64,000 nt of DNA, taken from the NCBI RefSeq assembly GCF_000148995.1, contig NZ_GL538353.1, forward strand, positions 682,001-746,000, written 5' to 3'. Below the pieces are notes generated by a model. The model had not been told where the DNA came from, made no database searches, and saw only the letters and a program-made list of their open reading frames with translations. Of this stretch, positions 7,509-20,705 are shown one piece after another. Source of the stretch: Listeria grayi DSM 20601. GTDB lineage: Bacteria; Bacillota; Bacilli; Lactobacillales; Listeriaceae. The position numbers were made by a program, and so were the translations under genes. The number at the start of each line of letters is the position of its first letter. Position 1 is the stretch's first letter.

Positions 7509-8792
7509 ATGAAAAAGTTTGTAGAAAGGAAGTTTGCGCTTGATCAGCGCGGTTCTTCTGTGAAAACAGAGGTGCTGGCAGGTATCATCGGCTTCTTCAC
7601 AGTCTTTTACATCATCGTCGTAAACAGTTCCATTTTGGCCGAAGCCGGTGTACCGGCTCAAGGCGCGGCACTAGCAACGATTTTTATTACGGTTTTCGGC
7701 TGTTTAGTCATGGGATTTTATGCAAATGTCCCACTGATTTTGATGCCGGGAATGGGTATCAATGCATTGTTTGCGTATACGCTTGTCGGAAATATGGGGC
7801 TCAGCTGGCAGGAAGCACTTGCTAGTTGTGCGATCAGTGGTCTGCTATTTATGATCCTTTGTTTCACGCCGTTTGCAACAAAACTGAATCAAGCGATCCC
7901 GTTGATTCTTAAACAAGGGATCACTGTCGGATTAGGTTTGTTTCTAGTTTTGCTAGGGCTTGAAAAAGGCGCGGTCATCATGCGAGGAGAGCATGCCGTG
8001 CTTCAGCTCGGTTCCATGCATGATCCGTATGTTATTTCGACACTGATCACGCTTTTACTGACGATGATCCTAGTGATCCGGAAAGTTCCAGGTGCTTTTT
8101 TATGGAGCTTGCTAGCTGGGAGCTTGATTGGTTATGCATTTGGTATCCGCAGCACAAGTGCTGTCAGTGGTATCAGTTTGAAACCGATCAGCACGGTTTT
8201 TGGGCATCTTGATTTCTCTCATATCGGAAACGTTTCTTTTTGGAGTGCTGTCTTTACGATGACAATGGTGATCGTATTTGAAACGGTAGGACTGACAAAC
8301 GGCCAAACGAGACAGCTGAAACAAGAACAGGCTCTTCCGCGCGTTTTGCGGGCGAGCAGTATCACGGTCTTCTTTTCCGGTATTTTCGGAACGAGCCCAA
8401 CAGTTTCGGCACTTGAGAGCGGTTCGATGTTTGCAAGTGGTGCTAAAACAGGACTTGCAACGATCGTCACGGCGATCTGCTTTTTAGGTTCATTGTTCTT
8501 CATGCCGTTTTTGGGATTCATCCCAAGCAGCGCGATCGCACCGATCTTGATCGTCATTGGGATCTCGATGGTCCAAGAACTCAAGGAAATGGATTTTTCC
8601 GACTCAGCCGGAACATTTGCTGCATTTTTGATCGTGGTGATTATTCCATTCAGCTATAGTATTGTCGACGGAATCGCGATCGGCTTCATTGCGTACCCGC
8701 TTTTACGTATTTTTACAAAAAAAGCGGAAGCGTTATCGCCGATCATGTACATCATTGCTGCTTTATTTTTATTGCAATTTATCATACAATAA
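7509..8792 (+). CDS. NCS2/AzgA-family purine (guanine/hypoxanthine/adenine) permease
   Basis: A 427-residue permease with about twelve to fourteen membrane segments. The motifs NSSILAEAGVP, MPGMGINALFAYTLV, and GTSPTVSALESGS are those of the AzgA branch of NCS2 (PbuG/PbuO of Bacillus), which imports guanine, hypoxanthine or adenine with protons. The start at ATG 7509 is preferred: CGAGGAAAC lies just before it, and the product starts with the usual basic FxLxxRGSSVKTEVLAG. The longer frame from 7449 would translate the leader. It has its own promoter and terminator. L. monocytogenes has a purine permease here. Confidence 0.88.
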   Translation: MKKFVERKFALDQRGSSVKTEVLAGIIGFFTVFYIIVVNSSILAEAGVPAQGAALATIFITVFGCLVMGFYANVPLILMPGMGINALFAYTLVGNMGLSWQEALASCAISGLLFMILCFTPFATKLNQAIPLILKQGITVGLGLFLVLLGLEKGAVIMRGEHAVLQLGSMHDPYVISTLITLLLTMILVIRKVPGAFLWSLLAGSLIGYAFGIRSTSAVSGISLKPISTVFGHLDFSHIGNVSFWSAVFTMTMVIVFETVGLTNGQTRQLKQEQALPRVLRASSITVFFSGIFGTSPTVSALESGSMFASGAKTGLATIVTAICFLGSLFFMPFLGFIPSSAIAPILIVIGISMVQELKEMDFSDSAGTFAAFLIVVIIPFSYSIVDGIAIGFIAYPLLRIFTKKAEALSPIMYIIAALFLLQFIIQ

Positions 8793-8810
8793 AAAAAGCG
8801 GTATAAAAGG

Positions 8811-8857
8811 ACCAGATCGTTTCTGTGCCGCGTGCACGGAGGATCTGGTTTTTTTTA
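8811..8857 (+). terminator. Rho-independent terminator after the purine permease
   Basis: ACCAGATC pairs with GATCTGGT, with an inner GTGC/GCAC stem, followed by eight T residues. Confidence 0.92.
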
Positions 8858-8887
8858 TAAAAAATGGGTAAGAAAAGAGGAGTAGCG

Positions 8888-9355
8888 TTGATCTATTATT
8901 ATTTGATCGCACTCGTTGTGGTCGGCATTGATCAGTTTACAAAATGGCTCGTCGTGGAACATTTGACGATCGGTCAGCAAGTAGAGGTCATACCAGGATT
9001 TTTATATTGGTTTAGTTTCCGAAATAATGGGGCAGCTTGGAGCATATTAGAAGGACATATGAGCTTTTTCTATATCATTACAGTGATCGTGGTAGCAGTG
9101 ATCATCTATATCATGCAGCGTTATGCTAAAGGAAAAACATTGTTTGGTATCAGCTTGGCACTGATCCTTGGCGGAGCACTTGGTAATTTTATCGACCGAT
9201 TGTGGCGTCATGAGGTCGTAGATTTTGTGCAAACTGTATGGGGAAACTACTACTTCCCGATTTTTAATTTGGCAGATGCAGCACTAAGTATTGGTGTCGT
9301 ATGTATGCTCATTTTTGTGTTCCTTGATGATCGCAAAACGAAAGGAAAAAAATAA
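8888..9355 (+). CDS. lspA: Lipoprotein signal peptidase (signal peptidase II)
   Basis: Membrane aspartyl protease that removes signal peptides from prolipoproteins. The 155-residue product has four membrane segments and the two catalytic aspartate motifs: the NFIDR block (Asp) and FNLADA (Asp). The start is TTG at 8888, giving the family-typical beginning MIYYYLIAL, with AAAGAGGAG 6 bases upstream; the longer frame from the ATG at 8864 overlaps the previous terminator. The TAA stop overlaps the ATG of rluD by one base, so the two are translationally coupled. Confidence 0.93.
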   Translation: MIYYYLIALVVVGIDQFTKWLVVEHLTIGQQVEVIPGFLYWFSFRNNGAAWSILEGHMSFFYIITVIVVAVIIYIMQRYAKGKTLFGISLALILGGALGNFIDRLWRHEVVDFVQTVWGNYYFPIFNLADAALSIGVVCMLIFVFLDDRKTKGKK

Positions 9356-10263
9356 TGCAATCTCTTAAAGTGGAAGTAAAAGAAACAGAAAAAGGTATGC
9401 GGATCGATAAGTTTTTGGCTGAAAAAGCTTCGAAAAGTCGTTCTTCCGTGCAGCAGCTCTTGAAAGATGGGCAAGTTACGGTGGACGGGGAAGTAGTGAA
9501 GCCGAATTACAAATGTCAGCTTGGCGATATCGTTGAAATGGAGGAACGTGCTCCTGAAGTGATCGAGATCGAAGCCGAAGATATCCCGCTCGATATTTAT
9601 TATGAAGATGAAGATCTGCTAGTCGTGAACAAACCGGAAGGAATGGTGGTGCATCCGTCTGCCGGACATTATACCGGCACGCTTGTCAATGCGCTGCTAT
9701 ACCACTGTAAGGATCTGTCCGGGATCAATGGGAAAATCAGACCTGGCATCGTTCACCGGATCGATAAAGATACATCCGGTTTACTGATGGTGGCTAAAAA
9801 TGATGCGGCTCATGAATCGCTCGCAAGCCAATTGAAGGCGAAAACATCACATCGCGAATATGTTGCCTTAGTCCACGGTGATATCGCGCATCAAAAAGGA
9901 ACGATCGAAGCACCGATCGGCCGTGCAAAAGATGATCGTCAAAAAATGGCCGTCGTTGGTGATGGTAAAGAAGCACGCACCCATTTTGAAGTGCTGGAAC
10001 GTTTTGGGGATTTCACGCTGATTACTTGTCAATTAGACACAGGAAGAACACATCAGATCCGTGTCCATTTAAAATATATCGGACATCCGCTTGCCGGCGA
10101 TCCGAAATACGGACCAAAAAACACATTGCCTGGTAACGGCCAATATCTGCATGCGAAAAAGTTAGGCTTCGTGCATCCACGGACGAAGGAAGAACTATCA
10201 TTTGAATCACCGCTACCTGCTGATTTTGAAGAAGTACTCGAAAAATTGAGAACAAAAGAATAA
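9355..10263 (+). CDS. rluD: Ribosomal large-subunit pseudouridine synthase, RluD/YlyB type
   Basis: Isomerises specific uridines in 23S rRNA to pseudouridine. The 302-residue protein begins with an S4 RNA-binding domain (about residues 13-75), followed by the RluA-family catalytic domain with HRIDKDTSG, where Asp137 is the expected nucleophile. RTHQIRVH near residue 230 is the second family motif. It overlaps lspA by one base. In Bacillus the same order lspA-ylyB-pyrR occurs. The exact modified uridine is by analogy. Confidence 0.92.
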   Translation: MQSLKVEVKETEKGMRIDKFLAEKASKSRSSVQQLLKDGQVTVDGEVVKPNYKCQLGDIVEMEERAPEVIEIEAEDIPLDIYYEDEDLLVVNKPEGMVVHPSAGHYTGTLVNALLYHCKDLSGINGKIRPGIVHRIDKDTSGLLMVAKNDAAHESLASQLKAKTSHREYVALVHGDIAHQKGTIEAPIGRAKDDRQKMAVVGDGKEARTHFEVLERFGDFTLITCQLDTGRTHQIRVHLKYIGHPLAGDPKYGPKNTLPGNGQYLHAKKLGFVHPRTKEELSFESPLPADFEEVLEKLRTKE

Positions 10264-10283
10264 ATCGTTTTTCGCCAATCTGG

Positions 10284-10312
10284 TTGACAGATGGATGCTT
10301 TTTTAGTAAAGT
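10284..10312 (+). promoter_or_regulatory. Promoter of the pyr operon
   Basis: A perfect TTGACA (10284-10289), 17-base spacer and TAAAGT (10307-10312). It lies about 30 bases upstream of the first PyrR binding site, as expected for an attenuated leader. Confidence 0.8.
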
Positions 10313-10341
10313 AAAGAAAGAAATTAAATAGTCCTTTAACA

Positions 10342-10456
10342 TAGTCCAGAGAGGCTAAGAAGGTAACGGAGTTTGTTTGACAGTGGTAGTATAGGTATAG
10401 CCACTGGTCTACAATGTCGATCTACCCCCTTGCCGCTTCTGGTGAGGGGTTTTTTA
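10342..10456 (+). promoter_or_regulatory. PyrR-dependent attenuator in the pyrR leader
   Basis: The conserved PyrR-binding loop AGTCCAGAGAGGCT lies at 10342-10355. The terminator CCCCTTGCC / GGTGAGGGG with GCTTCT loop lies at 10426-10449 and runs into seven T residues. PyrR with bound UMP or UTP stabilises the anti-antiterminator and so lets the terminator form, which lowers operon expression when pyrimidines are plentiful. The mechanism is taken from Bacillus; the sequence elements are directly visible. Confidence 0.92.
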
Positions 10457-10474
10457 TTTGGAGGGGAGTTATAA

Positions 10475-11023
<549 letters not shown>

Positions 11024-11047
11024 ATAAGCCCACACATTAATAGATTC

Positions 11048-11095
11048 AGCTTGATGGAAAACGAGTGTTTTCAACCAAGCTAGTAACACTTTTTT
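11048..11095 (+). other. Two mutually exclusive hairpins between pyrR and the second attenuator
   Basis: Hairpin A pairs AGCTTG (11048-11053) and GAAAAC (11057-11062) with GTTTTC (11067-11072) and CAAGCT (11076-11081). Hairpin B pairs AGTGTT (11064-11069) with AACACT (11085-11090) and is followed by six T residues, like a weak terminator. They share bases, so only one can form. It may tune pyrR-pyrP read-through, or be an old terminator. Confidence 0.5.
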
Positions 11096-11101
11096 AAAAG
11101 C

Positions 11102-11212
11102 AGTCCAGAGAGGCTGACAAAGAGTGCAAGATAGGAGAAACGAGGCCTAAAGTGATACCCAGGCACCGTTCTAACCAAAACTCTTTGCTGCCCTCTAGCA
11201 AAGAGTTTTTTT
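11102..11212 (+). promoter_or_regulatory. PyrR-dependent attenuator between pyrR and pyrP
   Basis: The same PyrR-binding sequence AGTCCAGAGAGGCT is at 11102-11115. The terminator AACTCTTTGCT / AGCAAAGAGTT (11179-11207) runs into seven T residues. This is the second of two attenuators; the pyrP-pyrB junction has none. Confidence 0.92.
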
Positions 11213-11235
11213 ATTCAAGAAAGGGAAGTGGAGAA

Positions 11236-12519
11236 ATGGAAGAGAATCACATGCAAGCAGGAAAACCGATCTTAGATATCGGAGACAGACCAAAATGGAA
11301 TAACTGGCTTATCTTGAGCCTACAACACTTATTTACAATGTTCGGTTCAACGATCTTTGTACCGAGTGTTACCGGAATGAGTCCGGGTGTCGCGTTAGTG
11401 TCGAGCGGATTAGGGTCCCTTGCCTACCTCGTTATCACCCGTGGGAAAATACCGGCTTATCTCGGATCGAGCTTTGCTTTCATTGCGCCGCTTACCATGT
11501 TTATCAAACAAGAGCACTCGCCGGGCTCCGTCATGGTCGGAACATTCTCGGTCGGCGTAGTTTATGCGATCGTCTCATTGATCGTGTATTACGCCGGGGT
11601 GGACTGGATTCAAAAGGTATTGCCGCCGGTCGTAGTTGGTCCAGTGATCATGGTTATCGGACTTAGCTTAGCGCCAAATGCTGCGAATATGGCAATGGGG
11701 GTAACTAGCGGAGGATACAGCGGTAAGGCGATCGCAGTTGCACTTATCACACTAGGCGTAGCGATTTTGGCTATGCTGGTATTCAAAGGATTTTTCGGAC
11801 TGATCCCGATCTTGTTCGGATTTGCAGCTGGATATGTAGCGAGCATGGCGCTTGGTTTGGTCGACTATACACTGATCAAACAAGCCTCGCTTTTCGCAGT
11901 ACCGGATTTCACGATCCCCTTCAAAGACGCAGATCCAATCGTAACGTTGACCGTCATTCTCAGCATGGCACCGCTCGCATTTGTGACCATGGCAGAACAT
12001 ATGGGACATCAGCTCGTATTAAATAAAATCACCAACCGTAACTTCTTTAAAGAACCTGGTCTGCATCGCTCCCTTTTAGGAGACGGAACAGCATCAATCG
12101 TCGCATCCTTACTCGGTGGACCACCAGTAACTACATATGGAGAAAATATCGGTGTGCTTGCGATCACACGTGTTTACAGCGTGTTCGTCATTGCGGGCGC
12201 AGCAGTTCTCGCGGTGTTATTCGGCTTCGTCGGTTATATCAATGCAGTCATAACTTCTGTACCGGCACCGGTTTTAGGCGGGATTTCCTTGCTACTGTTC
12301 GGTGTTATCGCTTCGAGCGGTCTCCGCATGCTGATCGACAGCCAAATCGACTTGAATATCAATCGCAACCTTGTCATCGTATCAGTCGTACTAGTGATTG
12401 GGATCGGCGGATTCTTCGTTCAGATCCATACTGTGAAAATCGCAGGAATGGCAATGGCAGCAATTGTAGGGATCCTTCTTAACTTGATCATCCCTGTGGA
12501 TAAAAAAACACATCAATAA
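11236..12519 (+). CDS. pyrP: Uracil permease (NCS2 family)
   Basis: Proton-linked uracil importer of 427 residues with about twelve to fourteen membrane segments. The QHLFTMFGSTIFVP motif near the N-terminus and the NCS2 block TTYGENIGVLAITRV are present. The start at ATG 11236 (GTGGAG upstream) is used; the longer frame from 11152 would run through the attenuator. Position between pyrR and pyrB under PyrR control supports uracil rather than purine as substrate. Confidence 0.93.
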   Translation: MEENHMQAGKPILDIGDRPKWNNWLILSLQHLFTMFGSTIFVPSVTGMSPGVALVSSGLGSLAYLVITRGKIPAYLGSSFAFIAPLTMFIKQEHSPGSVMVGTFSVGVVYAIVSLIVYYAGVDWIQKVLPPVVVGPVIMVIGLSLAPNAANMAMGVTSGGYSGKAIAVALITLGVAILAMLVFKGFFGLIPILFGFAAGYVASMALGLVDYTLIKQASLFAVPDFTIPFKDADPIVTLTVILSMAPLAFVTMAEHMGHQLVLNKITNRNFFKEPGLHRSLLGDGTASIVASLLGGPPVTTYGENIGVLAITRVYSVFVIAGAAVLAVLFGFVGYINAVITSVPAPVLGGISLLLFGVIASSGLRMLIDSQIDLNINRNLVIVSVVLVIGIGGFFVQIHTVKIAGMAMAAIVGILLNLIIPVDKKTHQ

Positions 12520-12544
12520 AATTCGGAAAAGGTGGCGTATGTAA

Positions 12545-13456
12545 ATGAAACATTTGCTCACGATGGAAGAACTAGGGATTGAAGAAATCGAAGCATTATT
12601 AGACAGAGCGGCAGCATTCAAACATCAGGAAACAGTCTCACTACCAGAACCGAAATATGCCGTCAATATGTTTTTTGAAGCTAGTACCCGTACTCATCAT
12701 AGTTTTGAAATGGCAGAGCAGAAATTGGGGATGCGGGAGATCTCGTTCGATCCAGGACATTCCAGTATCACAAAAGGTGAAACACTTTACGATACCTTGC
12801 TGACGATGCAGGCGATCGGAGTTGACGTGGCAGTGATCCGTCACTTTGAAGAAAAATACTATGAGCCGCTTCGCAAACTGGATATTTCGATCATCAACGG
12901 CGGCGACGGCTGCGGAGAACATCCTAGCCAATGTCTGCTTGATCTCTTCACCATTCGAGAACAATTCGGCACCTTTAAAGGATTAAAAGTAGCAATTATG
13001 GGGGATATCTCGCATAGTCGGGTCGCTCATTCTAATATGAAAGCCTTGCATCGTCTCGGCGCAGAAGTCTGCTTCGGAGGTCCGATCGAATGGCTCGATG
13101 AAACAGCAAAAGAATACGGTCCGCATTTATCGACAGAAGAATGTATCCAGACCGCAGACGTGATCATGCTGCTTCGGGTCCAGCACGAACGCCACGATAG
13201 TCCGACCGGTTTTTCCAAAGAGACGTATCATCGCAAGTACGGGCTTACGACAGATCTTGCAAAGACAATGAAACCAAATGCGATCATCATGCACCCAAGT
13301 CCAGTCAACCGCGATACCGAGATCGCAGGTGAATTAGTAGAAGCAAAACAATCACGGATCGTGGAACAAATGACAAATGGCGTATTCATACGCATGGCGA
13401 TTCTAGCAATGGTTTTAAAAGAAAAAGAAACGAGGGTAAAAGCATGTACATTTTAA
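12545..13456 (+). CDS. pyrB: Aspartate carbamoyltransferase catalytic chain
   Basis: Forms carbamoyl-aspartate from carbamoyl phosphate and aspartate, the committed step of UMP synthesis. The 303-residue protein has the carbamoyl-phosphate motif [10 protein letters not shown] near residue 45 and the aspartate-side [11 protein letters not shown] near residue 255. The ribosome site AAAGGTGG is upstream. The gene overlaps pyrC by 13 bases. No regulatory chain (pyrI) is present, as usual in Bacilli. Confidence 0.97.
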   Translation: MKHLLTMEELGIEEIEALLDRAAAFKHQETVSLPEPKYAVNMFFEASTRTHHSFEMAEQKLGMREISFDPGHSSITKGETLYDTLLTMQAIGVDVAVIRHFEEKYYEPLRKLDISIINGGDGCGEHPSQCLLDLFTIREQFGTFKGLKVAIMGDISHSRVAHSNMKALHRLGAEVCFGGPIEWLDETAKEYGPHLSTEECIQTADVIMLLRVQHERHDSPTGFSKETYHRKYGLTTDLAKTMKPNAIIMHPSPVNRDTEIAGELVEAKQSRIVEQMTNGVFIRMAILAMVLKEKETRVKACTF

Positions 13457-14721
13457 AAAACGGAACAATCATCAGCGAATCTGGAGAAAAAGAACAAAAA
13501 GATATTTTGATCGAAGCAGGACGAATTACTAAAATTGCAAGTACGATCGAAGCTGCTGATGAAAAGGTGATCGATGTGAAGGGGAAATTGGTATCGCCTG
13601 GTTTCATTGATGTACATGTCCACTTGCGCGAACCTGGCGGAGAATACAAAGAAACGATCGCAAGCGGCACCAAGTCAGCTGCAAAAGGTGGCTACACAAC
13701 GATCTGCGCCATGCCAAATACAAAACCAGTACCGGATACGAAAGAAATCATGGAAAGTATCCAAAAACGGATTGCAGAAACAGCAGTTGTTCGCGTCCTA
13801 CCATATGCTTCCATCACAAAAGCACTTGGAACGGAAGAGCTTGTTGATTTTGAAGGATTAAAAGAAGCAGGTGCATTCGCTTTTACCGATGATGGCGTAG
13901 GCGTACAGCTTGCTGGAACAATGTATGAAGCGATGCAGGCAGCGGCAAAATTAAATATGGCGGTCGTTGCCCATTGTGAAGATAACTCGCTTATCTACGG
14001 AGGCGTCGTCCATCAAGGGAAAATCTCCGAAGAATTGGGGATCAAAGGTATTCCGAACATTGCGGAATCTGTTCAGATCGCCCGTGATGTTCTTTTAGCA
14101 GAAGCCGCAGACTGCCATTATCATGTCTGCCACATTTCCACGAAAGAATCTGTGCGCGTCGTTCGTGATGCGAAACGGGCAGGAATCAAAGTAACAGCCG
14201 AAGTTTCACCGCATCATCTCTTGCTGAACGAAGAAGATATTCCAGAAAATCATGGTTATTGGAAAATGAACCCGCCGCTTCGAAGCAAGGCAGACCAAGA
14301 AGCACTACTGGAAGGACTGCTTGATGGCACGATCGACTTCATCGCAACAGATCATGCTCCGCACAGTGAAGCAGAAAAAGATGTACCTATGGAACAAGCA
14401 GCCTTCGGAATCGTCGGCCTCGAAACAGCTTTCCCATTATTATATACCAACTTTGTCAAAACAAATAAATGGACACTCAAGCAATTGCTCGACTGGATGA
14501 CAACGAAACCGGCTAGAGTGTTCCAGCTGCCCTATGGAGATTTGAAAGAAGGCGCAGTGGCCGACATCACAGTCATTGATCTGGAAAAAGAAAATACGAT
14601 CGACCCAAATACCTTTTACTCAAAAGGAAGAAATACACCATTTGCTGGCGTGACATGTGCAGGTTATCCAGTGATGACATTCGCAAACGGTGAGCTGGTT
14701 TATCAAGAGGGGGAAGCTTAA
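13444..14721 (+). CDS. pyrC: Dihydroorotase
   Basis: Zinc hydrolase that cyclises carbamoyl-aspartate to dihydroorotate. The 425-residue length is that of class I dihydroorotase. Metal-binding residues are in [10 protein letters not shown] (near residue 58), VAHCED (near 177), CHISTKES (near 230) and the catalytic aspartate in ATDHAPHS (near 303). The start codon lies within the end of pyrB, and carA begins directly after its stop. Confidence 0.97.
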   Translation: MYILKNGTIISESGEKEQKDILIEAGRITKIASTIEAADEKVIDVKGKLVSPGFIDVHVHLREPGGEYKETIASGTKSAAKGGYTTICAMPNTKPVPDTKEIMESIQKRIAETAVVRVLPYASITKALGTEELVDFEGLKEAGAFAFTDDGVGVQLAGTMYEAMQAAAKLNMAVVAHCEDNSLIYGGVVHQGKISEELGIKGIPNIAESVQIARDVLLAEAADCHYHVCHISTKESVRVVRDAKRAGIKVTAEVSPHHLLLNEEDIPENHGYWKMNPPLRSKADQEALLEGLLDGTIDFIATDHAPHSEAEKDVPMEQAAFGIVGLETAFPLLYTNFVKTNKWTLKQLLDWMTTKPARVFQLPYGDLKEGAVADITVIDLEKENTIDPNTFYSKGRNTPFAGVTCAGYPVMTFANGELVYQEGEA

Positions 14722-15816
14722 ATGGCAAAACGGATTTTGATGCTGGAAGACGGCAATTATTTTATCGGAGAAGCAATTGGTAGTACAAAGGAATCGATCG
14801 GTGAAGTAGTCTTCAACACAGGAATGACTGGTTATCAAGAAACCCTTACCGATCCATCTTATTACGGGCAGATCATTACATTCACTTATCCATTAGTTGG
14901 CAACTACGGCATTAACCGCGATGATTTTGAATCGATCCAGCCCTCTGTAAAAGGCGTGGTTGTAAAAGAAGCAGCGGAGTTCCCGTCAAACTGGCGCAAC
15001 CAAATGACACTCGATGCCTTTCTGAAAGAAAAAGATATTCCGGGAATCGCAGGGATCGACACACGAAAGCTGACGAAATTGATTCGAAAAGAAGGAACGC
15101 TGAAAGGGATCTTGACAGATGCAAATGCAGATAAAGAAGCACTACTGCACCATCTGCGTTCGGTACGGCTGCCGAGTGATCAAGTGAGCCAAGTATCTTC
15201 TTCCAAAGCTTTCGCCAGCCCTGGCAGCGGCAAAAGGGTCGTACTCGTTGATTACGGCGTAAAGGCTTCGATCTTGAAAGAACTAAACAAACGAGGCTGC
15301 CACGTGACGATCGTCCCTTACAATATGACAGCTGCAGAAGTATTAGCAATGCACCCGGATGGCGTTATGCTCTCCAACGGACCGGGAGATCCAAAAGATG
15401 TACCGGAAGCGCTCGAATTTATCCGCGGTATTCAAGGGAAGATTCCTTTATTCGGGATCTGTTTAGGCCACCAGCTATTCGCGCTTGCCAATGGGGCAGA
15501 CACATTCAAACTAAAATTCGGTCACCGTGGCGCCAATCATCCCGTGAAAGAATTGAAAACGGGTCGGGTCGACTTTACTGCACAAAACCATGGTTACGCT
15601 GTTGATAAAGCGTCTCTCCAAGACACAGATTTAGAAATCACACATATCGAATTGAATGATGAAACGGTCGAAGGACTCGCGCACCGCGAATATCCTGCCT
15701 ATACCGTCCAATACCACCCGGAAGCAAATCCGGGACCAAGTGATGTCAACTACTTGTTCGATGGCTTCATGGAAATGATGGATGTAAAAATAAAGGGGGA
15801 AATCGAACATGCCTAA
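14722..15816 (+). CDS. carA: Carbamoyl-phosphate synthase small (glutaminase) subunit
   Basis: Releases ammonia from glutamine for the large subunit. The 364-residue protein has the CPSase small-chain domain first and a class I glutamine amidotransferase domain after residue 170. Cys247 in GICLGHQL is the nucleophile and the H..E pair is in YHPEANPGP. The gene follows pyrC without a gap and overlaps carB by 8 bases. Position in the operon marks this as the pyrimidine-type synthase (pyrAA). Confidence 0.97.
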   Translation: MAKRILMLEDGNYFIGEAIGSTKESIGEVVFNTGMTGYQETLTDPSYYGQIITFTYPLVGNYGINRDDFESIQPSVKGVVVKEAAEFPSNWRNQMTLDAFLKEKDIPGIAGIDTRKLTKLIRKEGTLKGILTDANADKEALLHHLRSVRLPSDQVSQVSSSKAFASPGSGKRVVLVDYGVKASILKELNKRGCHVTIVPYNMTAAEVLAMHPDGVMLSNGPGDPKDVPEALEFIRGIQGKIPLFGICLGHQLFALANGADTFKLKFGHRGANHPVKELKTGRVDFTAQNHGYAVDKASLQDTDLEITHIELNDETVEGLAHREYPAYTVQYHPEANPGPSDVNYLFDGFMEMMDVKIKGEIEHA

Positions 15817-18800
15817 AAGAACGGATATTCAAACGATACTTGTAATCGGCTCTGGCCCGATCATCATCGGACAAGCGGCAGAATTCGATTATGCAGGTAC
15901 GCAAGCTTGCCTTAGTCTAAAAGAAGAGGGATACCGCGTGGTACTCGTCAATTCCAATCCGGCGACGATCATGACCGATACAGAAATGGCTGACAAAGTA
16001 TACATCGAGCCGATTACACTGGATTTTGTTTCCCGGATCATCCGCAAGGAACGGCCAGATGCAATCTTGCCGACACTCGGCGGTCAAACCGGGCTCAACA
16101 TGGCCATGGAACTGGCAGAAGCCGGCATTTTAGAAGAATGTGGCGTAGAAGTGTTGGGCACAGACCTAACGGCTATCAAAAAAGCAGAAGACCGTGAAGC
16201 GTTCCGCGACTTAATGAATGAACTTGGTGAACCGGTTCCAGATAGCGATATTATCCACAACTTAGAAGAAGCGAAACGGTTTGTCGAAAGAATCGGCTAT
16301 CCAGTGATCGTCCGTCCAGCTTATACACTCGGTGGCTCCGGTGGCGGCATTTGTCATGACGACAAAGACTTACAGGAGATCGTTTCCAGTGGCTTGAAAT
16401 TAAGTCCAGTCACGCAATGTCTGCTTGAAAAAAGCATCGCCGGTTTCAAAGAAGTAGAATATGAAGTCATGCGTGATGCTAATGATAATGCGATGGTCGT
16501 TTGCAATATGGAAAATATTGATCCAGTAGGTATCCATACGGGCGATTCTATCGTTGTAGCACCAAGCCAAACCCTCTCTGACCGGGAATATCAACTCTTG
16601 CGCGATGTTTCTCTGAAAATCATTCGTGCACTGGAAATTGAAGGCGGCTGTAACGTTCAGCTAGCACTCGATCCAGACAGTTATAATTACTATGTCATCG
16701 AAGTCAACCCACGCGTTAGCAGATCCTCAGCGCTCGCATCGAAAGCGACAGGATACCCGATCGCCAAATTGGCTGCTAAGATCGCGGTGGGATTAACACT
16801 CGATGAGATCAAGAATCCAGTAACTGGAACCACTTATGCGCACTTTGAGCCAACACTCGACTATGTAGTAGCCAAAATCCCTCGTTTCCCCTTTGATAAA
16901 TTTGAACAAGCTGATCGTAGACTTGGTACACAAATGAAGGCGACCGGGGAAGTCATGGCGATCGGTAGAAGCTGGGAAGAAGCCCTTTTGAAAGCAGTTC
17001 GTTCTCTTGAGATCGGCGCTAGCCATCTTTATTTAGAAGAAGCTGAACAAGCGACAAGTGAACTGCTGGCAAGCAAAATCGCTTATCCAGAAGATGACCG
17101 CCTGTTCTTCTTGGCAGCAGCCATTCGCAAAGGTCAAACAATCGAAGAACTGCATGCGATCACGAAAATCGATTTATTCTTTTTATATAAATTAGAGCGA
17201 CTGATCGCGCTAGAAAACTTGTTGAAAGAAGCCCCACAGGACAAAGCACTTTTACTAAAAGCGAAACAAAATGGTTTTGCCGACAGTGAGATCGCTCGCT
17301 TATGGCAGACTTCCGAAGACGAAGTTACGGCAGTTAGATTAGAAGCAGGAATCAGACCAGTCTACAAAATGGTAGATACCTGTGCCGCTGAATTTGAATC
17401 GACCACGCCGTACTTTTACAGCACCTACGAAGAAGAAAATGAATCCGTACCGACAGCAAAAGAGAGTGTGATCGTCCTTGGATCAGGCCCGATCCGGATC
17501 GGCCAAGGGGTAGAATTCGACTATGCGACCGTCCATTCCGTTTGGGCGATTCAGCAGGCAGGCTACGAAGCCATTATCATCAATAATAATCCCGAAACAG
17601 TATCTACCGATTTCAGTATCTCAGATAAGCTTTACTTTGAGCCATTGACGGTAGAAGACGTGATGCATGTCATCGATTTAGAACAGCCGATCGGTGTCGT
17701 GGTCCAATTCGGTGGTCAAACGGCTATCAACTTAGCAGAAGGATTAGCTGCTAAAGGCGTGAAAATCCTTGGCACAAGTTTAGAAGCCATCGACCGTGCC
17801 GAAAACCGCGATGAGTTTGAAAAAGCGCTAGAAAAATTAGCTATTCCTCAACCAGAAGGAAAAACAGCCACTTCCGTCGAAGAAGCATTGACGATCGCTC
17901 GACAAATCGGCTATCCAGTTCTTGTAAGACCTTCCTATGTATTAGGCGGCCGGGCCATGGAGATCGTCGAGTCGGAAGAAGGCTTGAAATATTATATGAA
18001 TAATGCAGTTAAAGTAAATCCAAAACATCCCGTACTCGTTGACCGTTATGTACAAGGCCAAGAAGTAGAAGTGGATGCTATCAGCGACGGAGAAAATGTC
18101 TTGATCCCTGGAATCATGGAACATATCGAACGTGCCGGTGTCCATTCCGGCGACTCGATCGCGGTTTATCCTGCACAGCGAATCAGTCAGAAAGTAAAAG
18201 ATACGATCGTGGATTATACGACAAGACTCGCAATCGGTCTGGATATCATTGGCATGCTAAATATCCAATATGTCATTGCTGGCGAGGAAGTTTTCGTTAT
18301 CGAAGTCAATCCACGCTCAAGCCGGACCGCACCATTTTTAAGTAAGATCACCGACATCCCAATGGCAAATGTAGCAACCAAGATCATCTTAGGCAAAACA
18401 TTACGGGAATTAGGTTATGAAAGCGGACTAGCTCCAGAAAAACAAGAGATTTTCGTTAAAGTCCCGGTCTTTTCTTTCGCAAAACTGCGTAGCGTCGATA
18501 CCTCACTCGGCCCAGAAATGAAATCCACCGGCGAAGTGATGGGAAAAGACCTGACACTCGAAAAAGCGCTCTACAAAGGTTTTGTAGCTAGCGGAACAAA
18601 AATGCACGATTATGGCACAGTTTTACTGACAGTAGCCGACCGCGATAAAGAAGAAGCAATCGAACTTGCCAAACGTTTCAACCATATCGGCTTTACCATC
18701 ATGGCAACGCAAGGAACAGCCAGTGTTCTGGAAGCAGCCGGTGTGCCAGTTTCCCAAGTGAAGAAAATCGGAGAAAACACAGAAACACTGATCGATTATA

Positions 18801-19018
18801 TTCGCAGCGGTCAAGTAACGCTCGTGGTCAATACCTTAACAACAGGCAAACGACCAGAACGGGATGGCTTCCAGATCCGCCGTGAATCTGTAGAGAACGG
18901 TACGCCGGTCTGTACATCGCTCGATACAGCAGCAGCGATCCTAAGCGTTCTGGAATCCAGATCGTTCGGCATGGAAGCAATGAATACGAAGACCAATCCA
19001 GCGACAGCAACAGTTTAA
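15809..19018 (+). CDS. carB: Carbamoyl-phosphate synthase large subunit
   Basis: Makes carbamoyl phosphate from bicarbonate, ATP and ammonia passed from the small subunit. The 1069-residue protein shows the expected internal duplication: two ATP-grasp halves, each beginning with GSGP-I-IGQ (near residues 13 and 556), an oligomerisation region between, and the MGS-like allosteric domain in the last 130 residues. GGSGGG and the [11 protein letters not shown] block are the two ATP loops. The gene overlaps carA. Confidence 0.97.
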   Translation: MPKRTDIQTILVIGSGPIIIGQAAEFDYAGTQACLSLKEEGYRVVLVNSNPATIMTDTEMADKVYIEPITLDFVSRIIRKERPDAILPTLGGQTGLNMAMELAEAGILEECGVEVLGTDLTAIKKAEDREAFRDLMNELGEPVPDSDIIHNLEEAKRFVERIGYPVIVRPAYTLGGSGGGICHDDKDLQEIVSSGLKLSPVTQCLLEKSIAGFKEVEYEVMRDANDNAMVVCNMENIDPVGIHTGDSIVVAPSQTLSDREYQLLRDVSLKIIRALEIEGGCNVQLALDPDSYNYYVIEVNPRVSRSSALASKATGYPIAKLAAKIAVGLTLDEIKNPVTGTTYAHFEPTLDYVVAKIPRFPFDKFEQADRRLGTQMKATGEVMAIGRSWEEALLKAVRSLEIGASHLYLEEAEQATSELLASKIAYPEDDRLFFLAAAIRKGQTIEELHAITKIDLFFLYKLERLIALENLLKEAPQDKALLLKAKQNGFADSEIARLWQTSEDEVTAVRLEAGIRPVYKMVDTCAAEFESTTPYFYSTYEEENESVPTAKESVIVLGSGPIRIGQGVEFDYATVHSVWAIQQAGYEAIIINNNPETVSTDFSISDKLYFEPLTVEDVMHVIDLEQPIGVVVQFGGQTAINLAEGLAAKGVKILGTSLEAIDRAENRDEFEKALEKLAIPQPEGKTATSVEEALTIARQIGYPVLVRPSYVLGGRAMEIVESEEGLKYYMNNAVKVNPKHPVLVDRYVQGQEVEVDAISDGENVLIPGIMEHIERAGVHSGDSIAVYPAQRISQKVKDTIVDYTTRLAIGLDIIGMLNIQYVIAGEEVFVIEVNPRSSRTAPFLSKITDIPMANVATKIILGKTLRELGYESGLAPEKQEIFVKVPVFSFAKLRSVDTSLGPEMKSTGEVMGKDLTLEKALYKGFVASGTKMHDYGTVLLTVADRDKEEAIELAKRFNHIGFTIMATQGTASVLEAAGVPVSQVKKIGENTETLIDYIRSGQVTLVVNTLTTGKRPERDGFQIRRESVENGTPVCTSLDTAAAILSVLESRSFGMEAMNTKTNPATATV

Positions 19019-19037
19019 AAGGAAACGGGGTGAAATC

Positions 19038-20701
<1,664 letters not shown>

Positions 20702-20705
20702 AATA

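Noticed and set aside
14912-15349. 145-codon frame on the minus strand within carA
   Set aside because: Antisense shadow of a conserved gene, no start signals and low-complexity product.
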